A stretch of 30,968 bases of DNA. Origin: UBA1774 sp045628925 (GTDB lineage: Bacteria > Bacillota > Clostridia > Oscillospirales > Oscillospiraceae). Shown here piece by piece: positions 14,243 to 21,431 of the stretch. How positions within the stretch are numbered: the first letter of the stretch is position 1; each line of letters begins with the position of its first letter. Under the pieces are notes generated by a model. That model ran no database searches and was not told where the DNA came from. It saw only the letters and a list, made by a program, of their open reading frames with translations. A program made the position numbers and the translations under genes. The DNA lies in the NCBI GenBank assembly GCA_045628925.1, contig JAZQQF010000031.1, forward strand, positions 1-30,968, given 5' to 3'.

Positions 14243-14839
14243 ATGATTCCAATGCAAACCGATTCCTCCGCAGCTGCGTTCAGCGCTGCCGGAGGAAATC
14301 CGATACTGCGCATCAGACAAACGGAACTGCGCCGGAGCGGCGCATTCTGCTTTGCATTCGGAAGCCTGAGCGGTGCGCTGGTCCTGCGGCTGCTATCGAA
14401 TGACTGGCTGATCAGAATGGTATCTGCTGCCGCCGTTTTGATCCAGGAGCGGAGCTTATTGCCGTTCCTGCCTGTTCCGGCTGCGGCTTTGCTGCTTTTT
14501 CTTTCCGGATATTCGGCTTTCGGATTTATCACAAATCTGGCGGTCATGGTCGCCGCCGGTTCTGTCAGCGGGATGCTTCTGTGCGCCGTTATCAGAACCG
14601 CTGCCGCAGCGCCGATGGCCGCGGCTGTCTTCTGCGTGTTTCAGATACCGGGCGTATTCTGCCTGCTGCGGGCCAGCAGCGCCGCGCTGCAGCTTTCGGC
14701 CAGCCTGAGAACGTCCGTTTTCAGTTCCGGATCGCGCAGGCCGGATCTGACCGCCGGGCGAACGAGCCTGCGGATCTGGCTGATATTGTATTTACTGTTT
14801 TCTCTGCTGCTGTTCCTGTTTCTGCAGCGGCAGGCCTGA
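14243..14839 (+). CDS. SpoIIM-like multi-pass membrane protein
   Basis: The 198-residue product has about five hydrophobic segments (about 34-50, 60-90, 92-120, 125-150 and 176-194). The sequence LLLFLSGYSAFGFITNLAVM recalls the FL.GxSAFG-type helix of stage II sporulation protein M and its relatives. The position immediately before xerD also fits, since spoIIM-like genes are found there in many Clostridia. SpoIIM acts in the DMP complex for engulfment; whether this divergent member does is unproven. The start is the ATG with GGGGGTG 5 bases upstream; an in-frame ATG 13 codons earlier lacks a spaced site. Only 16 bases separate it from xerD. It is rich in Ala, Leu and Ser and could be another small membrane family. 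Confidence 0.5.
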   Translation: MIPMQTDSSAAAFSAAGGNPILRIRQTELRRSGAFCFAFGSLSGALVLRLLSNDWLIRMVSAAAVLIQERSLLPFLPVPAAALLLFLSGYSAFGFITNLAVMVAAGSVSGMLLCAVIRTAAAAPMAAAVFCVFQIPGVFCLLRASSAALQLSASLRTSVFSSGSRRPDLTAGRTSLRIWLILYLLFSLLLFLFLQRQA

Positions 14840-14855
14840 AAGGAGGTGGGCCTGA

Positions 14856-15746
14856 TTGAATACCGAAGCGGCATTGCTGGAATTTGAAAAATATCTCCGG
14901 GAGGTCAAGAAGGCCTCCTCCAACACCGTGTCCAATTACCTGCGGGATCTGCGTCAGTTCGGGGACTGGATGGAGCAGAACGGCGAATGTGATTTCCGCT
15001 CATTTTCCCATGAAGACGTGCAGGACTTTCTGCAGTATCTGCAATCGCTGGGCAAATCGCCCGCCTCGGTCTCCCGCTGCGCCGCCAGCATGAAATGCTT
15101 CTATGCCCACCTGCAGGACTGCGGAGAAGTGCGGGAAAACCCGGCCCGTTCGCTGGAGCTGGCCCGGGAAAAGCGCAAGCTGCCGCAGATATTGTCCGGC
15201 AGGGAAGTCGAGCTGTTCCTGGAACAGCCGGACGTGAAAGACCCGAAGGGGATTCGGGACAAGGCAATGCTGGAGCTGCTCTATGCCACCGGCATCCGCG
15301 TTTCGGAGCTGATCGGTCTGAACGTGGAGGACGTGAATCTTTCCGCCGGGCTGCTCCACTGCGCGAGCGGTGAAAAAGGCCGCATGATCCCCATGTACCG
15401 CGTGGCGGTGAAAGCCATTCAGAACTATCTGAAAAACGTCCGGCCCGCGATGGCGGGCGCGGCGGAGGAAAACGCCCTGTTCGTGAACGTGGGCGGCAGC
15501 CGGATGTCCCGGCAGGGCTTCTGGAAGATCGTCAAGAGCTATCAGAAGAAAGCGGGCATCGAGAAGGACATCACGCCCCACACTCTGCGTCATTCCTTCG
15601 CGGCCCATCTGCTGGAAAACGGCGCCAGCATCCGGGATATTCAGGAAATGCTGGGCCACGCGGACGTATCCACCACGCAGATCTATGCAAAGGTCGTGCA
15701 GAACCGGCTGACGGAAGCCTATCAGAAAGCGCATCCCCGCGCCTGA
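14856..15746 (+). CDS. xerD: Tyrosine recombinase XerD
   Basis: The 296-residue protein has the usual Xer length: a SAM-like core-binding domain (about 3-87) and a catalytic domain (about 108-290). The full catalytic set is present: Arg148 (ATGIRVSEL), Lys174 (SGEKGR), His242 and Arg245 (HTLRHSF), His268 (MLGHAD) and the nucleophile Tyr277 (TTQIYAKV). XerD with a partner resolves chromosome dimers at dif. Translation starts at a TTG with AAAGGAGGTG 8 bases upstream, so the first residue is Met. No dif site was found in the window, and no phage or integron context is present, so this is the housekeeping enzyme rather than an element integrase. Confidence 0.93.
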   Translation: MNTEAALLEFEKYLREVKKASSNTVSNYLRDLRQFGDWMEQNGECDFRSFSHEDVQDFLQYLQSLGKSPASVSRCAASMKCFYAHLQDCGEVRENPARSLELAREKRKLPQILSGREVELFLEQPDVKDPKGIRDKAMLELLYATGIRVSELIGLNVEDVNLSAGLLHCASGEKGRMIPMYRVAVKAIQNYLKNVRPAMAGAAEENALFVNVGGSRMSRQGFWKIVKSYQKKAGIEKDITPHTLRHSFAAHLLENGASIRDIQEMLGHADVSTTQIYAKVVQNRLTEAYQKAHPRA

Positions 15747-15772
15747 ACCATCGAATACCAAGGAGTACCAAA

Positions 15773-16693
15773 ATGAGCCTCTTACGCCCCTATCAGTACA
15801 AGCAAAGACCGGACCTTCTGGATAACGCGCCTGTCAAAAAAGGCTTTTTCCGCTTTTTTGAGCTGTATTTCCGGAAGTTCTGGCGATTCCTCTCCATGAA
15901 CCTGTGCTATTTCTTCGTCACGCTGCCCATGGTCATCTATGTGTTCTACATGGTGAACGGCATTTTTGCGGACAGGCTGGCGAATCTGGGAGAGGAGACC
16001 GTACTGCTGGCCGGCGTCGGGTTCATCGCATCGTTTTTCAGCTTTGTGCCGCGTGTTCTGTATACGCCGCTGCTCATCCTCTCCGTGCTGCTTTACGGGC
16101 CTGTCACCATGGGCCTGACCTACGTGTTCCGCAATTTTGCCCGGGAGGAGCACGCGTGGGGCTCCGACCTGTGGAGCCGGGCATGGGCCAATGCGAAGCA
16201 GGGTCTCATCTTCGGCATACTGGATCTGCTGCTCGTGTGGCTGTTTGTGAACGGGATGTTCGGCACCGTGGTCGCAGCGGGGAAGAACGCGGCCTATGCG
16301 CTGAGCGTCATCCTCTCCGTTATCAGCGGCGTGGCGCTGGTCATCTGGCTGTTTATGCGGCACTATACCTATCTGATGGCCGTTACCGTGAATCTGAATA
16401 TCATCAGCATTCTGAAAAACGCATGGCTGTTCGTGGTGCTGGGCTTCGGACGGAACGTCATCAGCGGACTGGTGACGCTGGGCTGCGTCGTCGTGAGCTT
16501 CCTGCTTGCTCCGCTGCTGACGATCATCACGCTGCCGTTCTTTTTCTGGTCGTTTACGTGGTTCTGCACCACGTTTACCTGTTATCCCATCGTGAAAAAA
16601 TACATCATCGTCCCCGCGCTGGAGCAAAGCTCCGGCGAAGCGGAGACTTCGGAACCCGGCATCGAATCGAATGAGGAGGAAACGGAAGAATGA
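15773..16693 (+). CDS. DUF624 (YesL-like) membrane protein
   Basis: The 306-residue product begins with a short amphipathic N-terminus and GFFRFFELYFRKFWRFLSMNLCYFF (24-48), which is typical of DUF624/YesL proteins. About six membrane helices follow and it ends in an acidic tail (EETEE). In the family, YesL-like proteins often accompany carbohydrate transport genes, but none lie here. AAGGAGTAC is 5 bases upstream of the start. The last codon overlaps the following SDR start as ATGA, so the two are coupled. It may be co-transcribed with xerD (26-base gap) as no promoter separates them. The function is unknown. Confidence 0.8.
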   Translation: MSLLRPYQYKQRPDLLDNAPVKKGFFRFFELYFRKFWRFLSMNLCYFFVTLPMVIYVFYMVNGIFADRLANLGEETVLLAGVGFIASFFSFVPRVLYTPLLILSVLLYGPVTMGLTYVFRNFAREEHAWGSDLWSRAWANAKQGLIFGILDLLLVWLFVNGMFGTVVAAGKNAAYALSVILSVISGVALVIWLFMRHYTYLMAVTVNLNIISILKNAWLFVVLGFGRNVISGLVTLGCVVVSFLLAPLLTIITLPFFFWSFTWFCTTFTCYPIVKKYIIVPALEQSSGEAETSEPGIESNEEETEE

Positions 16694-17658
16694 AAGACTT
16701 TCAGGGGAAAATCGTATTTGTGACCGGCGGCGGCTCCGGCGCGGGCTTCGGTCAGGCGCAGATCCTGTCCGAGGCGGGCTGCAAGGTGGTCATCGCCGAT
16801 ATCCGGCAGGATCATCTGGATCAGGCTATGGCGCACTTCAACGAGGTGGGGGCCGATGTGCATCCCATCAAAATGGACATCACCAACCGGGAGGACTGGA
16901 AGAAGGCCGCCGAGCAGGTGGAAACGTGGTACGGTTCCTGCCCCGATATTCTGGTGCTGACCGCGGGCGTCAACGCCTTCGGCCCCGCCGAGGCCTCCAC
17001 CTTCGAGGACTTCGACTGGATCCTCAACGTGAACCTCTTCGGCGTCATCAACGGTCTCGTGACCTTCGTGCCCCGGATGATCAAGGCCGGGAAGAAGGGC
17101 CATATCTGCGTCACCGGTTCTCTGGGCGGCATCAGCGCCGGCCCCACCACCGCGCCCTACAGCGCGTCCAAGGCGGCCGTTATCAACCTCTGCCAGTCCT
17201 ACTATGAGGCCCTGAAGCCCTACGGCATCGGCGTGACCTGCTTCTGCCCGGGCAATATGAATACGAACATCCATGAGGCCACCATGACCCGCCCGGCGAA
17301 CATGATGAACACCGGCTATTATGAGAGCGCGGATTCCATCGAGATGTACCGCCGCCACAATATCCTCGGCATGGATATCCGGGAAGTGGGCGAGCGGCTG
17401 AAAAAGGCCATGGAGGACGAGATCGTCATCTGCATCCCCTATGAGGATCCGGAAAAAATGTGCGCCGATATGCTTCAGGATATGATCGACTACTGCTCCG
17501 TGGAGGGCATGAAGCGCAAGGAGGCCCGCGATAAGGCCGGAAACAAGAACGACAGCAAGGACGAAGCCGAGCTGAAATCCCTGCGGGATGCGAAAGCCGT
17601 GGGTTTCGCAATGGCGAAAAAAGACCTCGACTGGGTCGACGAAAGCCACAAATTCTAA
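16690..17658 (+). CDS. Short-chain dehydrogenase/reductase (classical SDR, extended C-terminus)
   Basis: The 322-residue oxidoreductase has a Rossmann nucleotide-binding motif TGGGSGAG (12-19), an Asp37 in IADIRQ that favours NAD(H) over NADP(H), the NAG-like TAGVN (91-95), Asn115, Ser144 (VTGSLGG), and the catalytic pair Tyr157/Lys161 in YSASK. Classical SDRs are about 250 residues; here a charged C-terminal extension of about 70 residues (from about 250, rich in Lys and Asp) is added, and I cannot assign it. It overlaps the DUF624 gene by 4 bases. The substrate cannot be told from sequence; alcohols or ketosteroids are among common SDR substrates in gut bacteria, but that is only a possibility. 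Confidence 0.88.
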   Translation: MKDFQGKIVFVTGGGSGAGFGQAQILSEAGCKVVIADIRQDHLDQAMAHFNEVGADVHPIKMDITNREDWKKAAEQVETWYGSCPDILVLTAGVNAFGPAEASTFEDFDWILNVNLFGVINGLVTFVPRMIKAGKKGHICVTGSLGGISAGPTTAPYSASKAAVINLCQSYYEALKPYGIGVTCFCPGNMNTNIHEATMTRPANMMNTGYYESADSIEMYRRHNILGMDIREVGERLKKAMEDEIVICIPYEDPEKMCADMLQDMIDYCSVEGMKRKEARDKAGNKNDSKDEAELKSLRDAKAVGFAMAKKDLDWVDESHKF

Positions 17659-17670
17659 ACTGCTGCCTGC

Positions 17671-17699
17671 GTTCCCCGCTCGTACTCCGGGCGGGGAAC
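17671..17699 (+). terminator. Terminator-like hairpin after the SDR gene
   Basis: GTTCCCCGC (17671-17679) pairs with GCGGGGAAC (17691-17699) around an 11-base loop, 12 bases after the stop. No T-run follows (TTCGCG), so termination would be partial or Rho-assisted. Confidence 0.5.
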
Positions 17700-17775
17700 T
17701 TCGCGTATCTGCAGGAAGAACAAAAACCGCAAAAAACGCGACCCGGCAGGAAACCAAATTTCAATTCAAGGGGTA

Positions 17776-17804
17776 TTGACATCAGATAGAGATGATCCTA
17801 TAAA
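17776..17804 (+). promoter_or_regulatory. Sigma-A promoter of the 474-aa unknown gene
   Basis: TTGACA (17776-17781), 17 bases, TATAAA (17799-17804), about 37 bases before the start codon. Confidence 0.82.
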
Positions 17805-17841
17805 TAGCAGATAGTCCGCAGTTTGAGAGGGGATTTTAGCC

Positions 17842-19266
17842 ATGCCCGGAAAAGGAACAGAAAAAGAAACACAGCAGGAATTTGAAAAAAGACTCAGCAG
17901 CCTTAAAAGCACGCAGCGCACATATATATTCGATCGTGATGATTACGATGAAACAACAAACAGAGGGAGAAAACAGGCACAAAAGGCCGAAGCGGAATTC
18001 TGGAAGAAAAATGAACCGGCAATGAGGGCTCAGCTCCAAATCATCAACAGGGGCCCGGCAGGGAGCGACCCTGCGAGTATGCTGGAGTGGCTCAGCGAAT
18101 GGCCGATCGCATTTCAAAACAAGGAGTACATGGATAATCATGGCATGAGATACAACGAGAATATGTTCAAACTGGGCAAGAAATGGTTTGAACTGATCAA
18201 CGAAGATAAAACACGGAAAGTCATGCTGGATGGAGATGATCCCAGCAAAATTCCGTATGAGTATTATCGGAATCAATATATGAGCTTTCTGACCGACTAT
18301 GAGAAAGTGGTCGGCCCCATTCAGAAAAAAGAGCCCGCCCCGGCGGAAACGAGACCCGCCCCGCAGCCTGTGCAGACGCAGCAGAGTCAGCCCGCTCCAC
18401 AGCCTGAGCCGGTGAAAGCCGCACCGGTACAGGACACGCGGAATTATTACCGGGAAGACAAAGCGTCGCTGGATACGCTGATCCAGAAGCTGAAGGACGC
18501 CAAAACCTTTTATAATTCCAGCGCCTATAAAAACATCATCAACGTTGCCGAGATGCTGAACAAATTTGAAAAGCTCCCCGCGACGCTGGGCGGAAAGAAA
18601 GTGGAAGGGTTGGAAAATCTGGACAAAAAGCAGCAGCACGCCTATAAGATGCATGCCATCCGCAACATGATCGACAAATATCTGAACCATAAGGCCGACG
18701 AGGGCGTCAAGCAGAACGTATACGGAAAGCTGGCCGCGGTGGAAGAGCTGCATCAGTTCGTCAGCCAGAGGATCCGGGATCTGGCACCGGAACCTTTTTA
18801 CGTGAACGGGAAACGTTACGATAGCAATGGTGTCACGGTTACGTTTGAAGAATCCGAACATGCAGCCGAATATGTTACCGATGGTCTTGTAAGCGAACTC
18901 AATAAAATTACCCTCCGACAGTATAGCGAAGCAGAGTGGTGGAACCTTGCGAGTAAGGCAACTGAAAAGCATGGTGTTCCGGTCAACCCGGATGAAGGTC
19001 TCCGCGTCTCCGACTGTATGGGCCGCATCATCCGAAAAGCGGAAGCGAATCGGGCGCAAATTGAGGCTAAACTTGATCGTGAAGCACACGAAACCAACAA
19101 ACCGGAGAATTTACATTTGGGAAGCAGTTCCGAAAACAGAAAAGTCAAGAATCTTGTGGCGATGCGTGAGCAGTTCATTGAAAAGCCGTTCTCCTATGAG
19201 AAGCCTGCGCAGAAGACCATGCAGCAGACCGCCGCGAAAAAGAGTAACGGCCCGCAGCTCTCCTGA
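17842..19266 (+). CDS. Unknown soluble protein with proline-rich linker and helical NSxAY module
   Basis: I do not recognise this 474-residue protein. It has no signal peptide or membrane helix. The N-terminal part (1-160) is charged and helical (KSTQRTYIFDRDDYDE, then a Lys/Glu-rich region). A Pro/Gln-rich linker follows (about 163-200, PAPQP-type repeats). A helical module at about 207-305 contains AKTFYNSSAYKNI and IDKYLNHKADEG, and the C-terminal region is charged. The linker-plus-module resembles residues 420-540 of the unknown protein at 7540-9834. GAGAGGGG precedes the ATG by about 8 bases. The first 150 codons are visibly more A-rich than the flanking genes, which may mean recent acquisition. 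It is a stand-alone gene with its own promoter and a hairpin after it. Confidence 0.8.
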   Translation: MPGKGTEKETQQEFEKRLSSLKSTQRTYIFDRDDYDETTNRGRKQAQKAEAEFWKKNEPAMRAQLQIINRGPAGSDPASMLEWLSEWPIAFQNKEYMDNHGMRYNENMFKLGKKWFELINEDKTRKVMLDGDDPSKIPYEYYRNQYMSFLTDYEKVVGPIQKKEPAPAETRPAPQPVQTQQSQPAPQPEPVKAAPVQDTRNYYREDKASLDTLIQKLKDAKTFYNSSAYKNIINVAEMLNKFEKLPATLGGKKVEGLENLDKKQQHAYKMHAIRNMIDKYLNHKADEGVKQNVYGKLAAVEELHQFVSQRIRDLAPEPFYVNGKRYDSNGVTVTFEESEHAAEYVTDGLVSELNKITLRQYSEAEWWNLASKATEKHGVPVNPDEGLRVSDCMGRIIRKAEANRAQIEAKLDREAHETNKPENLHLGSSSENRKVKNLVAMREQFIEKPFSYEKPAQKTMQQTAAKKSNGPQLS

Positions 19267-19309
19267 GCCGGAGAGAACGAAGGCCGGTTTCCCACATGAC
19301 GTGAAAATC

Positions 19310-19347
19310 ACCCGTTTCGGCTGACGTACAGGTCGGCCGGAACGGGT
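19310..19347 (+). terminator. Terminator-like hairpin after the 474-aa unknown gene
   Basis: ACCCGTTTCGGCT (19310-19322) pairs with GGCCGGAACGGGT (19335-19347) over 13 positions with two G-T pairs and a 12-base loop. The following TTTCCGC is a poor T-run. Together with the rplJ promoter and leader, this accounts for the 305 gene-free bases at 19267-19571. Confidence 0.55.
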
Positions 19348-19385
19348 TTCCGCATAAGAAATATGAAAAAATCTGAAAATAATGC

Positions 19386-19414
19386 TTGACATTTTGGGAA
19401 GCGTTACGTATAAT
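19386..19414 (+). promoter_or_regulatory. Consensus sigma-A promoter of rplJ-rplL
   Basis: TTGACA (19386-19391), 17 bases, TATAAT (19409-19414). This is a perfect pair of hexamers, fitting a highly expressed ribosomal operon. Confidence 0.9.
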
Positions 19415-19420
19415 ATCAGA

Positions 19421-19508
19421 GCGTTCCAAAGACAGCAGGCAGCAGAAATGCGGAAGTCCTGCCGAGGAGAGCTTACAAAGTCCGATATTGGGTTTTGATG
19501 CTTTTTGT
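19421..19508 (+). promoter_or_regulatory. Ribosomal protein L10 leader (autoregulatory RNA)
   Basis: The leader contains AGACAGCAGG (about 19430-19439) pairing with CCTGCCGAGGA (from about 19459) and the downstream conserved-looking ACAAAGTCCGATATTGGG segment. This matches my knowledge of the Rfam L10_leader, where the L10-L12 complex binds the mRNA to repress its own operon. The position directly before rplJ and the attenuator that follows support it. Confidence 0.8.
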
Positions 19509-19540
19509 CCTCCTGTCCGTTTGGGCCGGGGGTTTTTCTT
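19509..19540 (+). terminator. Attenuator terminator in the L10 leader
   Basis: CCTCCTGTCC (19509-19518) pairs with GGGCCGGGGG (19523-19532) with one mismatch and a GTTT loop, followed by TTTTTCTTTT. It lies between the L10-binding part and the start of rplJ, as expected for premature termination when L10 is in excess. Confidence 0.75.
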
Positions 19541-19571
19541 TTGGGCGCGATTACAGCACGGAGGTGAAACA

Positions 19572-20114
19572 ATGCCTAACGCACGGGTACTGAGTGAGAA
19601 ACAGGCGATCGTTGCCGACCTCGCTGATAAGCTTCGTAATTCCCAGGGCGGTGTTTTCGTGGATTTCGCGGGAACGACCGTCGCTGCCGATACGGAGATG
19701 CGCCGCGCCATGCGCGCTGCCGGCGTGGAGTACGCTGTCGTCAAGAACACCCTCACCAGAATCGCCGCTAATCAGGTCGGCTTCGAGGAACTCGATCCCA
19801 TCCTGAATGGCTCCACGGCCATGGCGGTGTGCAAGTCCGATCCGGTTGCTGCGGCCAAGATCATCTGCGAGTATGCCAACAAGAAAGACAGCACCATTAA
19901 GATCAAAGCCGGCTTCGTCGACGGGAAAGTGATTTCCGCTGCCGAAGTGCAGGCGCTGAGTGAGCTGCCTTCCAAGGAAGCGCTCGTCGCCCAGGTCCTG
20001 GGTACGATGATGGCCCCGGTCACTAGCTTCGCAACTGTTCTCAACGCGAACATCCGCGGTCTGGCCGTCGCTCTGCAGGCGATCGCCGACAAGAAGTCCG
20101 AAGGCGCGGCCTGA
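19572..20114 (+). CDS. rplJ: 50S ribosomal protein L10
   Basis: The 180-residue protein follows L10: VLSEKQAIVADLADKL (6-21), GVFVDFAGTTVAADTEMRRAMR (27-48), VEYAVVKNTLTRIA (52-65), and a helical C-terminal tail with LPSKEALVAQVLGTM, which anchors L7/L12 dimers to form the ribosomal stalk. GGAGGTG lies 7 bases before the ATG. The upstream open frame extends into the leader but has no ribosome-binding site. It is co-transcribed with rplL 39 bases downstream. No rplK-rplA are in front; this split is common in Clostridia. Confidence 0.96.
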   Translation: MPNARVLSEKQAIVADLADKLRNSQGGVFVDFAGTTVAADTEMRRAMRAAGVEYAVVKNTLTRIAANQVGFEELDPILNGSTAMAVCKSDPVAAAKIICEYANKKDSTIKIKAGFVDGKVISAAEVQALSELPSKEALVAQVLGTMMAPVTSFATVLNANIRGLAVALQAIADKKSEGAA

Positions 20115-20153
20115 GCCGACGTCCAAAACAACTCATTTTAGGAGGAAATTAAA

Positions 20154-20540
20154 ATGGCCAGCGAAAAGATCAATGCTCTGATTGAAGAAGTTTCCAACCT
20201 CACCGTCCTCGAGCTGAGCGAGCTCGTGCATGCTCTGGAAGAGAAGTTCGGCGTTTCCGCCGCTGCTCCTGTCGCCGTGGCTGCCGGCCCCGTCGCCGCT
20301 GCTCCCGCTGAGGAAGTCGAAGAGAAGACCGAGTTCGACGCCGTTATGACCAGCTTCGGCGCTGAGAAGGTCAAGGTTATCAAGGCTGTCCGTGAGATCG
20401 TCACCGGCCTGGGCCTGGCCGAAGCCAAGGCGCTCGTCGAAGGCATCCCCGCCAAGATCAAGGAAGCCGTCTCCAAGGAAGAAGCCGAGGACATCAAGAA
20501 GAAGCTCGAGGCTGTCGGCGCCACCGTCGAAGTGAAGTAA
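20154..20540 (+). CDS. rplL: 50S ribosomal protein L7/L12
   Basis: The 128-residue protein has the N-terminal dimerisation domain (about 1-33, LIEEVSNLTVLELSELVHALEEKFGV), an Ala/Pro/Val-rich hinge (about 34-55), and the C-terminal factor-binding domain with KVKVIKAVREIVTGLGLAEAKALVE. It binds L10 in several copies and recruits translational GTPases. TTAGGAGGAA precedes the ATG by about 6 bases. Codon use is strongly biased to preferred codons, in keeping with high expression. A strong terminator follows 21 bases after the stop. Confidence 0.97.
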   Translation: MASEKINALIEEVSNLTVLELSELVHALEEKFGVSAAAPVAVAAGPVAAAPAEEVEEKTEFDAVMTSFGAEKVKVIKAVREIVTGLGLAEAKALVEGIPAKIKEAVSKEEAEDIKKKLEAVGATVEVK

Positions 20541-20561
20541 TTTCACCTTACTGCTTTCTGA

Positions 20562-20591
20562 AATCCGCACCCGCATGGGTGCGGATTTTTT
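20562..20591 (+). terminator. Rho-independent terminator after rplL
   Basis: AATCCGCACCC (20562-20572) pairs perfectly with GGGTGCGGATT (20577-20587) around GCAT, followed by TTTT. Confidence 0.93.
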
Positions 20592-20604
20592 CTTTCCATG
20601 AGGT

Positions 20605-20646
20605 TTAACAAATTCGTAACCACTCCGCGAAAAAAGCTGATATACT
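20605..20646 (+). promoter_or_regulatory. Response-regulator-dependent promoter of the two-component operon
   Basis: Two direct hexamers, TTAACA (20605-20610) and GTAACC (20616-20621), have an 11-bp period, as for tandem OmpR/PhoP-type sites. The second occupies the -35 position of a TATACT -10 (20641-20646) that has no TTGACA. This implies activation by the encoded regulator (autoregulation). The repeat at the HtrA-like gene is analogous. Confidence 0.6.
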
Positions 20647-20693
20647 GCTGAATATGGTAGATGAAACTGCCGCAAAAGAGAAAGCGGCCGAAT

Positions 20694-20716
20694 CGGCTTT
20701 CCAATGTGGAAAGCCG
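20694..20716 (+). repeat. 10-bp perfect hairpin in the leader of the response regulator
   Basis: CGGCTTTCCA (20694-20703) and TGGAAAGCCG (20707-20716) form a perfect 10-bp stem with an ATG loop, 26 bases before the start codon. There is no T-run after it, so it may act as an mRNA stabiliser or an attenuator rather than a terminator. Confidence 0.6.
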
Positions 20717-20741
20717 CCTTTCCGAATGAGGAGGGACGAGA

Positions 20742-21431
20742 ATGCCGAAAACGGTTCTTGTCGTGGAAGACGACAGAAATATCGCGGACCTGCTGCGTCT
20801 GCGTCTGGAAAAAGAAGGCTTCGCCGTGCAGATCGCGGGAGACGGCGGCGCGGCGCTGAGCCAGTTTGCCGAATGTCAGCCGGAGCTGGTCCTGCTGGAC
20901 GTGATGCTCCCGGTGATGGATGGCTGGGCTGTCTGCCGTGAGATCCGCAAGACCTCCAAGACCCCCATCATCATGCTTACGGCGAAGGAAGAAACGGATG
21001 ATAAGGTGCAGGGTCTGGAGCTTGGGGCGGACGATTACGTGACCAAGCCCTTTGAAATGAAGGAGCTGCTGGCGCGCATCCACGCGGTCCTCCGCCGGAC
21101 GGATGGCGGCGAGACCGGCGGCAAGGTGCTGCGTTTCGATAAGCTGGAGATCAACATGGATTCCTATGAGCTGATCGTGGACGGGCAGAAGGTGGACGCG
21201 CCGCCGAGAGAAATGGAGCTGCTATACCATCTGGCCTCGTCGCCCAACCGGGTGTATACCCGCAATCAGCTGCTGGACGAGGTCTGGGGCTTCGATTATT
21301 ACGGCGATTCCCGCACGGTTGACGTGCATATCAAGCGCCTGCGGGAAAAGCTCGCGGGCGTCAGCCCCAAGTGGGAGCTGAGCACGGTCCACCGGGTGGG
21401 CTATAAATTCAAAACGACCCCGGATGCATGA
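20742..21431 (+). CDS. OmpR/PhoB-family response regulator
   Basis: The 229-residue protein has a receiver domain (1-119) with acidic pocket Glu9-Asp10-Asp11, phospho-acceptor Asp53 (LLDVMLP), Thr80 and Lys102. A winged-helix OmpR-type DNA-binding domain follows (about 130-225; PPREMELLYHLASSPNRVYTRNQLLDEVWG, RTVDVHIKRLREKL, HRVGYKF). Phosphorylated dimers bind tandem direct repeats. The next gene, overlapping by ATGA, is its histidine kinase. GAGGAGGGA lies 7 bases upstream of the start. Eleven-base repeats upstream of this gene and of the protease gene suggest it controls both. The family resembles PhoP/WalR/MtrA; which ortholog it is cannot be decided here. Confidence 0.93.
   Translation: MPKTVLVVEDDRNIADLLRLRLEKEGFAVQIAGDGGAALSQFAECQPELVLLDVMLPVMDGWAVCREIRKTSKTPIIMLTAKEETDDKVQGLELGADDYVTKPFEMKELLARIHAVLRRTDGGETGGKVLRFDKLEINMDSYELIVDGQKVDAPPREMELLYHLASSPNRVYTRNQLLDEVWGFDYYGDSRTVDVHIKRLREKLAGVSPKWELSTVHRVGYKFKTTPDA

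Noticed and set aside
13982..14320. A minus-strand open frame of about 110 codons over the repeat region
   Set aside because: It has no ribosome-binding site, overlaps the start of the SpoIIM-like gene and shows no recognisable family. It could be a decayed fragment but cannot be supported.
14856..15746. An integrase marking a mobile element
   Set aside because: The length, catalytic residues and the neighbouring SpoIIM-like gene fit housekeeping XerD; no att sites, tRNA or phage genes are adjacent.
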